Shown one piece after another: positions 8,560 through 17,041 of a DNA stretch of 64,000 bases (positions are counted from its first letter, which is position 1; each line of letters starts with the position of its first letter). The notes under the pieces were generated by a model. The model was not told the origin of the DNA and did not search any database. It was given only the letters and a program-made list of their open reading frames with translations. Source of the stretch: Catalinimonas alkaloidigena (GTDB taxonomy: Bacteria > Bacteroidota > Bacteroidia > Cytophagales > Flexibacteraceae); NCBI RefSeq assembly GCF_900100765.1, contig NZ_FNFO01000015.1:1-64000 (forward strand), given 5' to 3'. The position numbers and the translations under genes are program-made.

Positions 8560-9055
8560 GGTCTTAGAGCGTTTGGCCGCCTTACCTGTTTGTCTGAGCG
8601 ACAGCTGCGGTATTGTCTTCGCTTTGCGGAAGTCGTAGCGGATCCGGAGATTCTGCACACACTGTGTGCAGAATTGAGCTGGGGGCGGGTCTCGCCAGGC
8701 CGGCCCCCGCGTCGCATTTACGAATACTCATTCAGATAGATGACCCGCTCAAACGCGACTTTTATACAGAATTGAGCCGTCTGGAGTGTTGGAGTGTGCG
8801 GACGCTGCAGGAACGCATCAACTCCATGCTTTATGAGCGTTCGGCGCTCTCTCACAAACCGGAGGAGACGACTCGTCACGATCAGGCGCAGCTACGTCAG
8901 CAGCAACGGGTGCAACCGGACCTGCTGCTCAAAGATCGCCGGGGCAACCCTGCTGGGCTACGCGGTGGATTAGGGTGCAACCGGACCTGCTGCTCAAAGA
9001 TCCCCATGTACTTGATTTTCTAGGGCTATCGGACCGCTATCTGGAAATGGACTTC
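8560..9055 (+). pseudogene. decayed YhcG/DUF1016-family PDDEXK nuclease
   Basis: Three frames carry consecutive pieces of one protein. Frame 1 reads LSERQLRYCLRFAEVVADPE and LHTLCAELSWG; frame 3 continues SHLRILIQIDDPLKRDFYTE, SVRTLQERINSMLYER and LSHKPEETTRHDQAQLRQQ; frame 2 ends VQPDLLLKDPHVLDFLGLSD. In order these match the DUF1016 (YhcG) N-terminal domain, a family with a PDDEXK nuclease often linked to defence islands. The nuclease half is absent. A 29-bp exact direct repeat (8908-8936 and 8973-9001) accounts for one disruption and an extra GC-rich segment near 8680-8710 for another. The homology ends near 9050, exactly where the oppositely oriented truncated gene ends, which marks a rearrangement junction. 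It lies beside the cas operon. Confidence 0.8.
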
Positions 9056-9499
9056 CTAGCTTTCAACGGCATCAGGCTTCAGACTCTGGTACAGGATGTT
9101 CATCACCGTCAGGTCGATGGGGGGATTGGCGTTGGTGGCGTAGATCGTTTGCAACGAATCCAGGCGGCGGTTGAGCGTACTGAGGTGGACCATTTTGCTT
9201 TGCGGGTTGATCACCGAGCTAAGTAAGGTGCCATAGAGGCGGTGCCAGGCGTCGGCGTCCATGTAGGAAGTGGCGTCCAAGCGTTGCCCGTCGAACGGAG
9301 CGGGATCCGTCAGGTCCAGACCAAAGTCGGTGAGAATGCCTGTCGAGAGGGGTGCCTGGTTGAGGGCACCGAATACCTGATTCATTTGGTCAGAGTAAGG
9401 CGTGGTTTGTGCACCGACCGCCTGGCTAAAAAACAAGGCGATGCCTAAGGCGGTCGTGAGCGTGAGGACGCTCGACCGTCGTCGAGAGAAGAAAAGCAT
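9056..9499 (-). CDS. secreted protein fragment, C-terminally truncated (unknown function)
   Basis: The 147-residue product starts with a clear signal peptide (basic MLFFSRRRSS, hydrophobic core, cleavage expected after QAVGA before QTT). The remainder, with LNRRLDSLQTIYATNANPPI and a terminal LYQSLKPDAVES, looks like the opening of a longer exported protein: the fold seems to stop mid-domain and the reading frame ends at the point where the decayed YhcG sequence begins on the other strand. I do not recognise the family. It is probably non-functional or cut short by rearrangement, although an intact small secreted protein cannot be excluded. Confidence 0.55.
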   Translation of the reverse strand: MLFFSRRRSSVLTLTTALGIALFFSQAVGAQTTPYSDQMNQVFGALNQAPLSTGILTDFGLDLTDPAPFDGQRLDATSYMDADAWHRLYGTLLSSVINPQSKMVHLSTLNRRLDSLQTIYATNANPPIDLTVMNILYQSLKPDAVES

Positions 9500-9526
9500 A
9501 TAGAGGGAGTTAGAAGGTTGCGAAGA

Positions 9527-10066
9527 TTAGTGGATGAGAGGTGCATCGAAACGGCCCTCAGTGACACGTACCGTATCGCCCTCAGCATTGGTCATGGTGA
9601 AAGCAAACGTGCCGCTCACCACGCCTGCGGCTGGCTCATAGCGCGACAGGGTCACGTAACCACTCACCGGATCAGAAGATTTAAAATCTTTTTCATTCAT
9701 GCTTAAAAGCACTTGATTCTGGGCCGACTGATTGTAGAGTGGATAAGTCAGTCCTGTCCCGAGGCTGTCCCACAACCAAAATGATACAAGGCTTCCTACG
9801 TCTTTTGAAAAGTAGGCTTGTATCGAGAGGGTACCCTCTTTGGAAGGTTCCGCCCAGCACCCAGAAGCGTTTTGTCCGCGGGGTGGACCTACGGTATAAG
9901 CAGCGTACCCATCTATAAGACAACCGGCGTTCCAATTGCCTTCCTGCGTTGGGGGCGGCAGTTTACTGAGCGGATCCTCGTCAGGGTCGTGTTTCCGGAA
10001 CAACTCGCAACCACTCAGCAGGAGCAGGCTGATCAGTAGGGTAGTGGGTAAGCAGCGATGAGGCAT
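9527..10066 (-). CDS. lipoprotein of unknown function (DUF6252-like)
   Basis: A 179-residue protein with a lipoprotein signal peptide: hydrophobic LLISLLLLSGC with the lipobox cysteine at residue 20. It should be lipid-anchored after export. The mature part contains two early cysteines (CLIDGYAAYTVGP, SGCWAEP) and ends with a beta strand pattern VSGTFAFTMTNAEGDTVRV then TEGRFDAPL, which resembles the closing motif of Bacteroidota DUF6252 lipoproteins. The gene precedes the truncated secreted protein on the same strand, with a 27-base gap. The specific role is unknown. Confidence 0.72.
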   Translation of the reverse strand: MPHRCLPTTLLISLLLLSGCELFRKHDPDEDPLSKLPPPTQEGNWNAGCLIDGYAAYTVGPPRGQNASGCWAEPSKEGTLSIQAYFSKDVGSLVSFWLWDSLGTGLTYPLYNQSAQNQVLLSMNEKDFKSSDPVSGYVTLSRYEPAAGVVSGTFAFTMTNAEGDTVRVTEGRFDAPLIH

Positions 10067-10687
10067 GAATTACTGTGAAGAAGAGTAAGTCGAAAAATAG
10101 TTGTTTATTGAGCACAAGTACTATATTCCGTCAACATGTCACAATAGCCCATCTAAAAATTTATGCTATTCATCTATATATAGGGAAGGCAATATAGGGT
10201 TAGCAATGCACCGGCTCCTTTATTACCAAATGTGCAGAATCATGCTTTTGCTCTCTCTCCGTGCAGCCCCAAACTAGGTGATGATCATTTCCAATGGCCG
10301 AAAGGAGCGAGGGACCGCCCCTATTAGGTAAGCCGGTAAAAGTGAACGCCCAAGATACATTACAAAGCAATCCTTTCTGTGCAGCGATCCGCCTTTGCCA
10401 GGCGTTTTGTGGGCTAGTAGTCGACGAACGGTCCTTTCATGAATTTATTTTAAAGGAAGATCGGGTAGCGGAGTACAAGAGTAAAGAAATCTATTGTTAA
10501 GTAATGAATGGTTATGTTGAATGAAGTTATAGGTCTCTAGATAAATATTTACGGTACGTCATCGTAAGGAGAATTAATGTTGAAAGAAGATTTGGGTGAT
10601 CACTGCTCGGAGAAACGTTTTATTTGAAACGCATTCGGTGCTTCTTTGTGGTTGACAACTCTTTTAGCTACTATCGTTTTGACTTTT
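10067..10687. other. intergenic, no gene supported
   Basis: About 620 bases, AT-richer than the flanks. It contains the divergent upstream regions of the lipoprotein gene (minus) and the AraC gene (plus). A short open stretch at 10294-10500 has no recognisable protein character. A codon-sized TTG start for the AraC frame at 10646 lies here but is not favoured. No clear hairpin, repeat or RNA was seen. Confidence 0.5.
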
Positions 10688-11668
10688 ATGGTCTTTCGGT
10701 TTTCCGCCACCCCGGATTTTGACTTTCTTGCGCAATTTGCCCTTCAACTCCAAGTCCCTGTAGCAAACGGCCAGCTGGTCATTCCTCCCTGGCTCGGTCA
10801 AGGCTATTTGCGAAAGTATCGCTTTGGGTCCGACTTCAAAGTGGTGTTTCATCACTACACTCTAAAGGAAGAGCTCACGATCCAACGCCAGGCCGCTGGG
10901 GACGGCAACGACCTGGTCACGATGTTTTTTTACCGCCATGAGCAACCGGTGGAGATCGCTTATAACCAGGACCCATCAGTGCGATTTTCACAACGGGATC
11001 ATTCTGCTATCCAGGTCACGTCCAACGATCTTAGCTCGTCCATCCGCTTCCCGGCGCATCACACCATCCATTACGTCGTGGTCGGCGTGAGAGCCGCCAG
11101 GTTGAAGGCGCTATTAGCCGAAAGCACGCAACATCCGGTACTGGACACGATTACGCGCAGCGGTAGTTCGTTTCTCTACTACGAAAGGATGGATGCCGAC
11201 ACGAAGTGGCTCCTGAAAAAACTGGAGGAGATCGACATGAACGAGCCGCTCAGCGACTTCTACCTACAGGTTAAGGTGCAGGAATTGCTTTACCTGCTCT
11301 TCCGTACATTGGCGTTGCGGGGACATCGCACGTACCAATCCCTCAGTAGCGCGGATGTGGAGCGGTTGCTACAGGTACGCGATGCGCTGCTGCGTGAGTT
11401 GAGTGTGCCCCCCGTCCTGCGCGAACTGGCGCAAACGGCCGCTATGAGCGAAACTAAGCTCAAGCGACTCTTCAAGCAAACGTTCGGTACGACGATCTAC
11501 TCGTATTACCAGCGGGCCCGTATGGAAGAAGCGGCGTTTCTGTTGAAACAGGCCCATTATTCGGTCGCCGAGACGGGCCATGCCTTGGGGTTCACGAACC
11601 TGAGCCACTTCAGCCGACTGTTCAAGCAACACTACGGAGTCAATCCCAAACGGTATTCTACCTCGTAA
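10688..11668 (+). CDS. AraC-family transcriptional regulator
   Basis: A 326-residue regulator with a C-terminal AraC/XylS double helix-turn-helix: the first HTH spans LRELAQTAAMSETKLKRLFK, the second lies near EAAFLLKQAHYSVAETGHAL followed by GFTNLSHFSRLFKQHYGVNP and KRY, the family signature. The N-terminal 200 residues are a sensory or dimerisation region without a recognised ligand signature. The ATG at 10688 (MVFRFSATPDFDF) is preferred to an upstream TTG. It converges on the cupin gene (7-base gap), so the target is unclear. Confidence 0.9.
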   Translation: MVFRFSATPDFDFLAQFALQLQVPVANGQLVIPPWLGQGYLRKYRFGSDFKVVFHHYTLKEELTIQRQAAGDGNDLVTMFFYRHEQPVEIAYNQDPSVRFSQRDHSAIQVTSNDLSSSIRFPAHHTIHYVVVGVRAARLKALLAESTQHPVLDTITRSGSSFLYYERMDADTKWLLKKLEEIDMNEPLSDFYLQVKVQELLYLLFRTLALRGHRTYQSLSSADVERLLQVRDALLRELSVPPVLRELAQTAAMSETKLKRLFKQTFGTTIYSYYQRARMEEAAFLLKQAHYSVAETGHALGFTNLSHFSRLFKQHYGVNPKRYSTS

Positions 11669-11675
11669 ACGGGGC

Positions 11676-12176
11676 CTAGCCCAGGTAATCCGGAGGAAAT
11701 ACCTGTTGCCCGTACTTCGCCGCTGCGGCCTGCAGTCGTTGGATCTCTTTTTTATCGGGGTGGACGGGGGGAAGAAATTCGCCGAAGGCGATCGGCTGTC
11801 CGACTTCTTCGAAGAATTGCTCCAGACCGGCCGGCACGACGGTACAAAGCAGATGAGCGACCCGCTCGGTTTTGTTTTTGAAACCGTGGACCACGCCCCC
11901 TTTCAGAATGGTAACGAATGATCCTGGTGTGGCTACATAGGTGCCGTATTCGGATTTGACTTCGATCTCTCCTTCGATCACGTAAAACGTTTCTTCAAAC
12001 GCGGCGTGGGCGTGGGGACCGGGTCCTCCCCCGGGTGGGATAAGCATGTCAATGGTCGCAAATGCGCCGCCGGTGTCTTTTCCGCCGACCAGGACGCGGT
12101 AGGTGTCGCCGACCAGAGAAAGGCTGGTGCCTTCGTTGGGTCCTACGGTGAGGGGGGCTTTTTTCGGGGTGTCCAT
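11676..12176 (-). CDS. cupin-domain protein
   Basis: A 166-residue single-domain cupin. Motif 1 appears as PGPHAHAAFEETFYVIEGE, with two histidines and a glutamate for metal binding, and motif 2 as PGSFVTILKGGVVHGFKNKT with a third histidine. Proteins like this include quercetin-dioxygenase-like enzymes and small-molecule binding cupins; substrate cannot be read from sequence. It is transcribed divergently from the second AraC gene across a region with strong inverted repeats, and that regulator may control it. Confidence 0.9.
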   Translation of the reverse strand: MDTPKKAPLTVGPNEGTSLSLVGDTYRVLVGGKDTGGAFATIDMLIPPGGGPGPHAHAAFEETFYVIEGEIEVKSEYGTYVATPGSFVTILKGGVVHGFKNKTERVAHLLCTVVPAGLEQFFEEVGQPIAFGEFLPPVHPDKKEIQRLQAAAAKYGQQVFPPDYLG

Positions 12177-12231
12177 GTTGTGGGAAATGGTGTGGCACCA
12201 AGGTTAGCACGATTCTCCGAAAGCGCCTATT

Positions 12232-12301
12232 CGGATCAGACCGAAAATCAGTCTGATCCGACAGCGTGGGTTTCGCCGTCGCTTCGGACTGATTTTCGGT
12301 C
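12232..12301. promoter_or_regulatory. overlapping, mutually exclusive inverted repeats
   Basis: Hairpin A: 10-bp perfect arms 12232-12241 (CGGATCAGAC) and 12251-12260 with a 9-base loop. Hairpin B: 15-bp perfect arms 12239-12253 and 12287-12301 with a 33-base loop. The two share 12239-12253, so they cannot form at once. They lie between the divergent cupin and AraC genes and could be an operator array or a switchable leader for either transcript. Confidence 0.6.
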
Positions 12302-12496
12302 GCATCGGGCTAGTTCAGCACTGTTGCCCGCAGTAGGTTTGTCGTCCGAGGATGCCGTCTAGAACGGTAACGAAAGGCGACGGACCCGGCAGCGCAGGAG
12401 GTGCCGAACTCCCACTCGCCCTTTTTCACGGCGGTGTTCCAACGACTTTCTCTGCGTAAACTGGGTACCATTCGTCCGGTGAATACCTACCAATGC

Positions 12497-13237
12497 ATGA
12501 AACAACCGCTTAGCAATCCCTTCATTCTGGCGCTGAAAGCCTACAATCTTTCCGTGGAGATTCACCACCATGCCGCCTACCAGATCGTGATGTCCGGCGA
12601 TCATCCCTTCACTTCTGCCATCGATGGCACGTTGTATGAGCACCTTCACGGCTTTTTGATCAAGCCCCAGGTCACCCACTTTTGCCAGGCGGAGAAAGGG
12701 ACGCTGAGTGTACTCAACATCGAGCCGTACTCGCAGGTGGGACGGGAACTGGCTCGTCGCTTTGCTCCCGATCAGGACCACGTCGTGTTTGCCGAGCAAG
12801 CCGAGCTGTGTGCCTTTTTCCAGGGGGAGGATCCGGCCCGTTTCGATCCCTATGCCCTCATGGAGCGATTGGTGGCCCCCCTGCCGGACACGCCCTACGA
12901 CGAACGGGTGGCCACCATCGTAGCCTACATCAAGGCGCATTACGCGCAGGCGCACCTCACGCCCCAGACCTTTGCCGAACTCGTCTTTCTCTCCCCCTCG
13001 CGGTTGGCCGCCCTTTTTAAACAGCAGACGGGCAGTAGCTTGTCTCGGTACCTGTTGTGGACCCGGTTGCGACAGGCCATCTACCTGACGCTGAGCGACA
13101 AAGACCAAAGTTTGACAGAAATCGCCTACGACACGGGGTTCTACGACCTGCCGCAACTCAACAAGTACATGTACGAACTGTTCGGCATGCCTCCCAAGGC
13201 CTTGAAGCACAACAGTGATCTGATACAAGTTTTCTAG
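12497..13237 (+). CDS. AraC-family transcriptional regulator
   Basis: A 246-residue AraC-type regulator from the ATG at 12497 (MKQPLSNPFILALKAYNLSV). The N-terminal domain, with HHHAAYQIVMSGDHPF, resembles the small cupin-like sensory domain of short AraC proteins; the C-terminal pair of HTHs covers AHLTPQTFAELVFLSPSRLA with LFKQQTGSSLSRYLLWTRLR and then TEIAYDTGFYDLPQLNKYMY. An upstream in-frame ATG at 12401 would add 32 residues of poor quality through the hairpin-rich leader. The final codons contain the conserved -33-like element of the next gene. It is followed by the oxidoreductase at 13287, its likely target, and the cupin is divergent. Confidence 0.9.
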   Translation: MKQPLSNPFILALKAYNLSVEIHHHAAYQIVMSGDHPFTSAIDGTLYEHLHGFLIKPQVTHFCQAEKGTLSVLNIEPYSQVGRELARRFAPDQDHVVFAEQAELCAFFQGEDPARFDPYALMERLVAPLPDTPYDERVATIVAYIKAHYAQAHLTPQTFAELVFLSPSRLAALFKQQTGSSLSRYLLWTRLRQAIYLTLSDKDQSLTEIAYDTGFYDLPQLNKYMYELFGMPPKALKHNSDLIQVF

Positions 13238-13257
13238 CCCGGGGGCTGCCACCTTTG
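13221..13257 (+). promoter_or_regulatory. promoter of the quinone-oxidoreductase-like gene
   Basis: TGATACAAGTTT at 13221-13232 followed exactly 30 bases later by ACCTTTG (13251-13257), a match to the Bacteroidota -7 box TAnnTTTG without its first T. The same two words at the same spacing precede the NmrA gene at 14486. The upstream element overlaps the end of the AraC coding region. Confidence 0.55.
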
Positions 13258-13286
13258 TGCTGTCCATGAAACAAAACAACAGCGCC

Positions 13287-14231
13287 ATGAAAGCAATCAC
13301 CTATTCCCGGTTTGGAGACCTGAATGTTCTGCAAACGGTGGACGAACCCCAACCGGTCGCTCAGGCCGATCAGGTTCTCGTCCACGTAAAAGCCGTGTCC
13401 CTCAACCCCCTGGACTGGAAAATCAGAAAAGGGGAGATGAGGCTGATGTCCGGCTCTACCTTTCCCAAGCATACCGGTACCGATTTCGCCGGCATTGTGG
13501 AACGTGTCGGCTCCTCCGTTACGCACGTGGAGCCAGGAGACGAGGTGTTCGGCGTGGTGAAAAACGGCATGAAAGAAGGCGCTCTAGCCGAATACGTGGC
13601 CGTGGCTGCCAGCCACGTGTGGAAAAAGCCTACCTCCCTCGAGTATGCTCAGGCGGCCTCTATTCCTACCGTCGGCGCCGCCGCGGTGGCGGCCCTGGAG
13701 AAAATGGGACCCCTCCAGGCGGGCACTCAGGTACTGGTCAACGGGGCCACCGGTGGCTTCGGGATGTTTTTGCTGCAATTGCTGAGCAACACCGACGCCA
13801 CCATCACCGCCGTGACCAGCACCAACGCCCTGGAACTGGCCAACGCCTGGGGGGCCGATCGCGTGATCGATTACAAAAAGGAAAACGTGCTTTCCCAGCA
13901 AGCGACGTACGACGTGGTGATCGATTTGTCAGGAAAAATGGGATATAGAAACGCGAAGCGGATCCTGAAACGCCGTGCCCGGTTTATCAATGTGATCCCA
14001 CAACCCGCAGATATCCTGGCTTCGTGGGTGAACAATTGGTTTACCGGTAAAAAACACCTCGTCCTGCTCTCCGGTCCCTCTTCCGAAAACATGAACCGGT
14101 TAATCAAGGCGATCGACGACGGACTTCAGGTAGAAGTCAGCAAGACCTTTCCGTTTGCACAAGCCAAAGAAGCGTACCAGTACGCTGAGCGGGGCGGCTA
14201 CGTAGGCAAAGTGGCGGTCACGGTCGCGTAA
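13287..14231 (+). CDS. NAD(P)-dependent alcohol dehydrogenase / quinone oxidoreductase-like (MDR)
   Basis: A 314-residue medium-chain reductase of the zinc-free quinone oxidoreductase type. The N-terminal GroES-like domain has LNPLDWKIRKGEM and FPKHTGTDFAGIVERVGS; the Rossmann domain has QVLVNGATGGFGMFLLQL as nucleotide-binding loop, and the C-terminus ends with GGYVGKVAVTVA. The structural and catalytic zinc cysteines of true alcohol dehydrogenases are absent. It likely reduces quinones or enals with NADPH. The ATG at 13287 (MKAITYSRFG) fits the family; an ATG at 13266 adds seven residues. It follows the AraC gene and has a TAnnTTTG-like promoter. Confidence 0.92.
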   Translation: MKAITYSRFGDLNVLQTVDEPQPVAQADQVLVHVKAVSLNPLDWKIRKGEMRLMSGSTFPKHTGTDFAGIVERVGSSVTHVEPGDEVFGVVKNGMKEGALAEYVAVAASHVWKKPTSLEYAQAASIPTVGAAAVAALEKMGPLQAGTQVLVNGATGGFGMFLLQLLSNTDATITAVTSTNALELANAWGADRVIDYKKENVLSQQATYDVVIDLSGKMGYRNAKRILKRRARFINVIPQPADILASWVNNWFTGKKHLVLLSGPSSENMNRLIKAIDDGLQVEVSKTFPFAQAKEAYQYAERGGYVGKVAVTVA

Positions 14232-14415
14232 GTCAGCAGATAGGGGGCGCTTGAATCGCCATCCGTCGGACCTAATGTAAACGAAGTTGGTTTCAAGAAA
14301 ATTTCTCCGGCGAGCCTCTCTCAAACTGAAAAGGAACAGATGCTTTGAGAAGCGTAAACCTACCTTAAAAAGTCACTAAAGAAGGTAGGAAGACGCTCTC
14401 TCTAAAACAGGGATT

Positions 14416-14452
14416 TGATACAAGTTTAGCGCGACCTGTTCGCCCACCTTTG
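14416..14452 (+). promoter_or_regulatory. promoter of the NmrA-like gene
   Basis: TGATACAAGTTT (14416-14427) and ACCTTTG (14446-14452) are spaced 30 bases apart, exactly as upstream of the gene at 13287. The word TTTG overlaps the first element and may be the -33 box. The shared element suggests co-regulation, possibly by one of the neighbouring AraC proteins. Confidence 0.55.
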
Positions 14453-14485
14453 CCTCATCATCACACAGAACCAAATCCTAAAAAG

Positions 14486-15382
14486 ATGAAAAAGAAAATC
14501 GTTGTACTCGGCGCCACCGGAACGGTGGGCAGTAAAGTCGCAGAAATCCTTTTGAACGAAGGCCATCAGGTGACCCTGATGGCACGCCACACCGATAAGC
14601 TGGAAAAATACCGTGGGCAGGAGGCTACGATCCTCGCCGGTGACATCCTGGATGCGCAAACCCTAACCAAGGCGTTCCAAAAAGCTGACAGTGCCTTTGT
14701 GTTGTTGCCCGACAACGTACAAGCGGAAAACACCCGCGCGTACCAGCGGCACGTCACCAGCGTACTCATCGAAGCCATTGAAGCGTCGGGCATCCGCTAC
14801 CTAGTCAACATGAGCAGCCTCGGTTCGCACATGCACGAGGGCAATGGCATCATGGCCGGAACCGGTGAGCAAGAAGTCCGACTCAACCAACTGGAACACG
14901 TCAATGTGCTGCACATCCGCTCGGCCTATTTCATGGAAAACTTTTTGCGAACCATGGGCCTGGTGAAGAACCGGGGGATCAACGGGACGCCGGCGGTAGG
15001 CGACCACGCCATTCCCATGGTCGCTACCTGGGACGTGGCCCGCGTGATTGCCGGGCATCTGGCTCGTCTCGACTTTACAGGCAAGCGGGTGGAAGCAGTG
15101 ATGGGGCCTCGGGACTATACTTATCAGGAATTCACCAGCCTGATCGGAAAGGCCATCGGCCAGCCGGAACTGCCCTACGTCCAGGTTCCGGTGGCGCAGG
15201 CAAAGGAAGTGTTTCTGAGCAACGGATTTTCCGAAGATTTTGTCGACAACCTGATCGAAATGGGCACTGCGGTCGAAACTGGGTTCATGAACTACCAGCA
15301 GCGAGAAACGTCGACCGTCACGCCCACTCCTGCCGAAGCGTTTATCCAGGAGGTGTACGTCCCTATTTACAACAAACTGTAG
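14486..15382 (+). CDS. NmrA-like / NAD(P)H-binding oxidoreductase
   Basis: A 298-residue atypical SDR of the NmrA/YtfG group. The N-terminal Rossmann motif is VVLGATGTVGSKVAEIL (GxxGxxG), and further family features are LAGDILDAQTL, LVNMSSLGSHMHEGNG and LHIRSAYFMENFL. It lacks the classical YxxxK pair, so it may sense NADP(H) or reduce quinones. It starts at the ATG 14486 (MKKKIVVLGA) behind its own promoter and precedes the Old Yellow Enzyme gene by 187 bases. Likely a member of an electrophile or quinone stress regulon. Confidence 0.9.
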   Translation: MKKKIVVLGATGTVGSKVAEILLNEGHQVTLMARHTDKLEKYRGQEATILAGDILDAQTLTKAFQKADSAFVLLPDNVQAENTRAYQRHVTSVLIEAIEASGIRYLVNMSSLGSHMHEGNGIMAGTGEQEVRLNQLEHVNVLHIRSAYFMENFLRTMGLVKNRGINGTPAVGDHAIPMVATWDVARVIAGHLARLDFTGKRVEAVMGPRDYTYQEFTSLIGKAIGQPELPYVQVPVAQAKEVFLSNGFSEDFVDNLIEMGTAVETGFMNYQQRETSTVTPTPAEAFIQEVYVPIYNKL

Positions 15383-15568
15383 CCCACACAAAAAAAACTT
15401 AGCCTTTCTCCTTAAACATCGGTTCGGAAGCAAGCAACGCGAGAAGCAGACTAACCCACAGAGCGCAGTGATGACCTGTCATCCCCGTGGGTGAAGATCC
15501 GCTTCCCCGTTTTGGGTGAAATCGCTTTGCCCATCCCCAAACCTCTCACCTCAAATCACGAAAAAAAA

Positions 15569-16652
15569 ATGAAACTGTTAGAGCCCATTCAACTCAGCAA
15601 TTTATCGCTCAACAATCGCATGGTCATGTCCGCGATGACCCGCAGCCGCGCCGACACTAACGGGGTCGTGGGCGAGCTGACGGTACTATACTACACGCAA
15701 CGTGTCAGTGCCGGATTGATCATCACCGAAGCGATTAACATCAGTCCGCAGGCCATCGGCAGTCCCCTGACGCCTGGCCTCTACACGTCCGCGCAAATGG
15801 ACGCCTGGAAAAAGGTGACGGACGCCGTGCACGCAAAGGGTGGGCGCATCGTCACGCAACTTTGGCACACCGGACGAGCCGGCCATTCGATCGATCGGCA
15901 GGGCGAGCGGCCCGTAGCCCCCTCCGCTGTGGCCATCACCGGCATGCAGCACTTTACCTCGCAGGGATTGAAAGACTATGAAACCCCGCGGGCGCTCACC
16001 GTGGCAGAAATCCACCAGATTGTCCATGACTACGGTCAGGCGGCAAAGAATGCCCTGGCGGCCGGCTTTGACGGGGTGGAGCTGCATGCCGCGAACGGCT
16101 ACCTGTCCAATCAGTTTCTGGCCGAGAGTGCCAACCGTAGAACCGACGCCTACGGCGGCAGCATTCCGAACAAAGCCCGTTTTGTGCTGGACGTGATGGC
16201 GGAACTCATCGGTGCGGTGGGTGGGGAACGGGTGGGCATCAAGCTGTCGCCTTTTCATTCCTACGAAGACATCGTGCTGGACGATCCGGTGGCGACCTAC
16301 ACCTACCTAATCGAGGAACTCAACCACCTGGATGTTGCCGATGTCGAATTCATGAAACGCAGCCCTGCCTTTCCGGCGGTGCCGCACTACCCAGATGCGG
16401 ACGAGATCGAGTTGTTTGGTCCGTTGGCCGCCCCAACGGTGATTGCTAACATGGGGTACGGGAGGGCCTCCGGTGAAGCAGAAGTACAGAAAGGCATTGC
16501 GCAGTTGATCTCCTACAGTACTCTCTTCCTGGCCAAGCCGGATTTGCCGCTACGGTTCGCGCAAAGATGCCTTGCTCAATCAACCGGATCGCGCCAGCAT
16601 GTTTGGCGGCGGAGCAAAGGGATACATCGACTATCCGGTGTTAGCAAACTAA
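15569..16652 (+). pseudogene. Old Yellow Enzyme-family alkene reductase with C-terminal frameshift
   Basis: An FMN-dependent NADPH:enal reductase (NemA/OYE type). From the ATG at 15569 the protein starts MKLLEPIQLSNLSLNNRMVM and carries YTQRVSAGLIITEA, QLWHTGRAGH, GFDGVELHAANGYL and NRRTDAYGGSI, all OYE signatures. The open frame goes on to 16819 with unrelated sequence, but the correct C-terminus (KDALLNQPDRASMFGGGAKG and then YIDYPVLAN, stop at 16650-16652) lies in the next frame. One extra base at about 16562 (after codon GCG at 16559-16561) explains it. About 30 residues are affected, including the family's final phosphate-binding and tail segment. It may be a sequencing error or a recent mutation. 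Confidence 0.88.
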
Positions 16653-17041
16653 AAAATCAGTCTGCTTGCAGGCCACGGCCAAAGACCGTTGCTCTTCGCC
16701 ATAGCCAAACGATAACACACGATTCACGTAGCTGCGTATCCTTCATGGTGCTGCCGCACGAGAAGCGCTTGAGACTCGCCTGCATGCTTCCATTCAAAGT
16801 TGCTCTATGCCAGAGTTGAGCTATCGCTGGCGGAGAGCAACTTTGTGAAGGCCGAGTGCTCTAGGATTGCATAGGGATTGTGTAGTTGCCTCTATGTTTA
16901 AAAACTCGCAATTTATACGCAGTTCAACGCTTGATAAGGGGGTGAAATAGCTATTGGAGAGGTTACTAGCCGCCATAGGGAGCTTATTTCGTAGCTATGA
17001 TCGATATACATTGGCAAGCACTGCTCCTGTCTACAACTGAC
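16653..17041. other. intergenic between convergent genes, nothing identified
   Basis: About 390 bases between the frameshifted OYE gene and the convergent AraC gene. The first 170 bases are read through by the shifted OYE frame. There is no recognisable gene, promoter or strong terminator. Confidence 0.4.

Noticed and set aside
7986-8717. Long minus-strand open frame overlapping the WYL gene start
   Set aside because: It overlaps the real WYL frame and the YhcG remnant; composition is not protein-like.
10294-10500. Short open frame between the lipoprotein and AraC genes
   Set aside because: No ribosome-binding region, no recognisable residues; likely chance.
12359-13300. Long minus-strand open frame opposite the AraC gene
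   Set aside because: Shadow of the AraC-coding strand; the plus-strand product has clear AraC motifs, and the minus-strand product has none.
16653-16819. Extra C-terminus of the Old Yellow Enzyme frame
   Set aside because: This tail is the result of a one-base shift; the conserved tail lies in the adjacent frame and stops at 16652.
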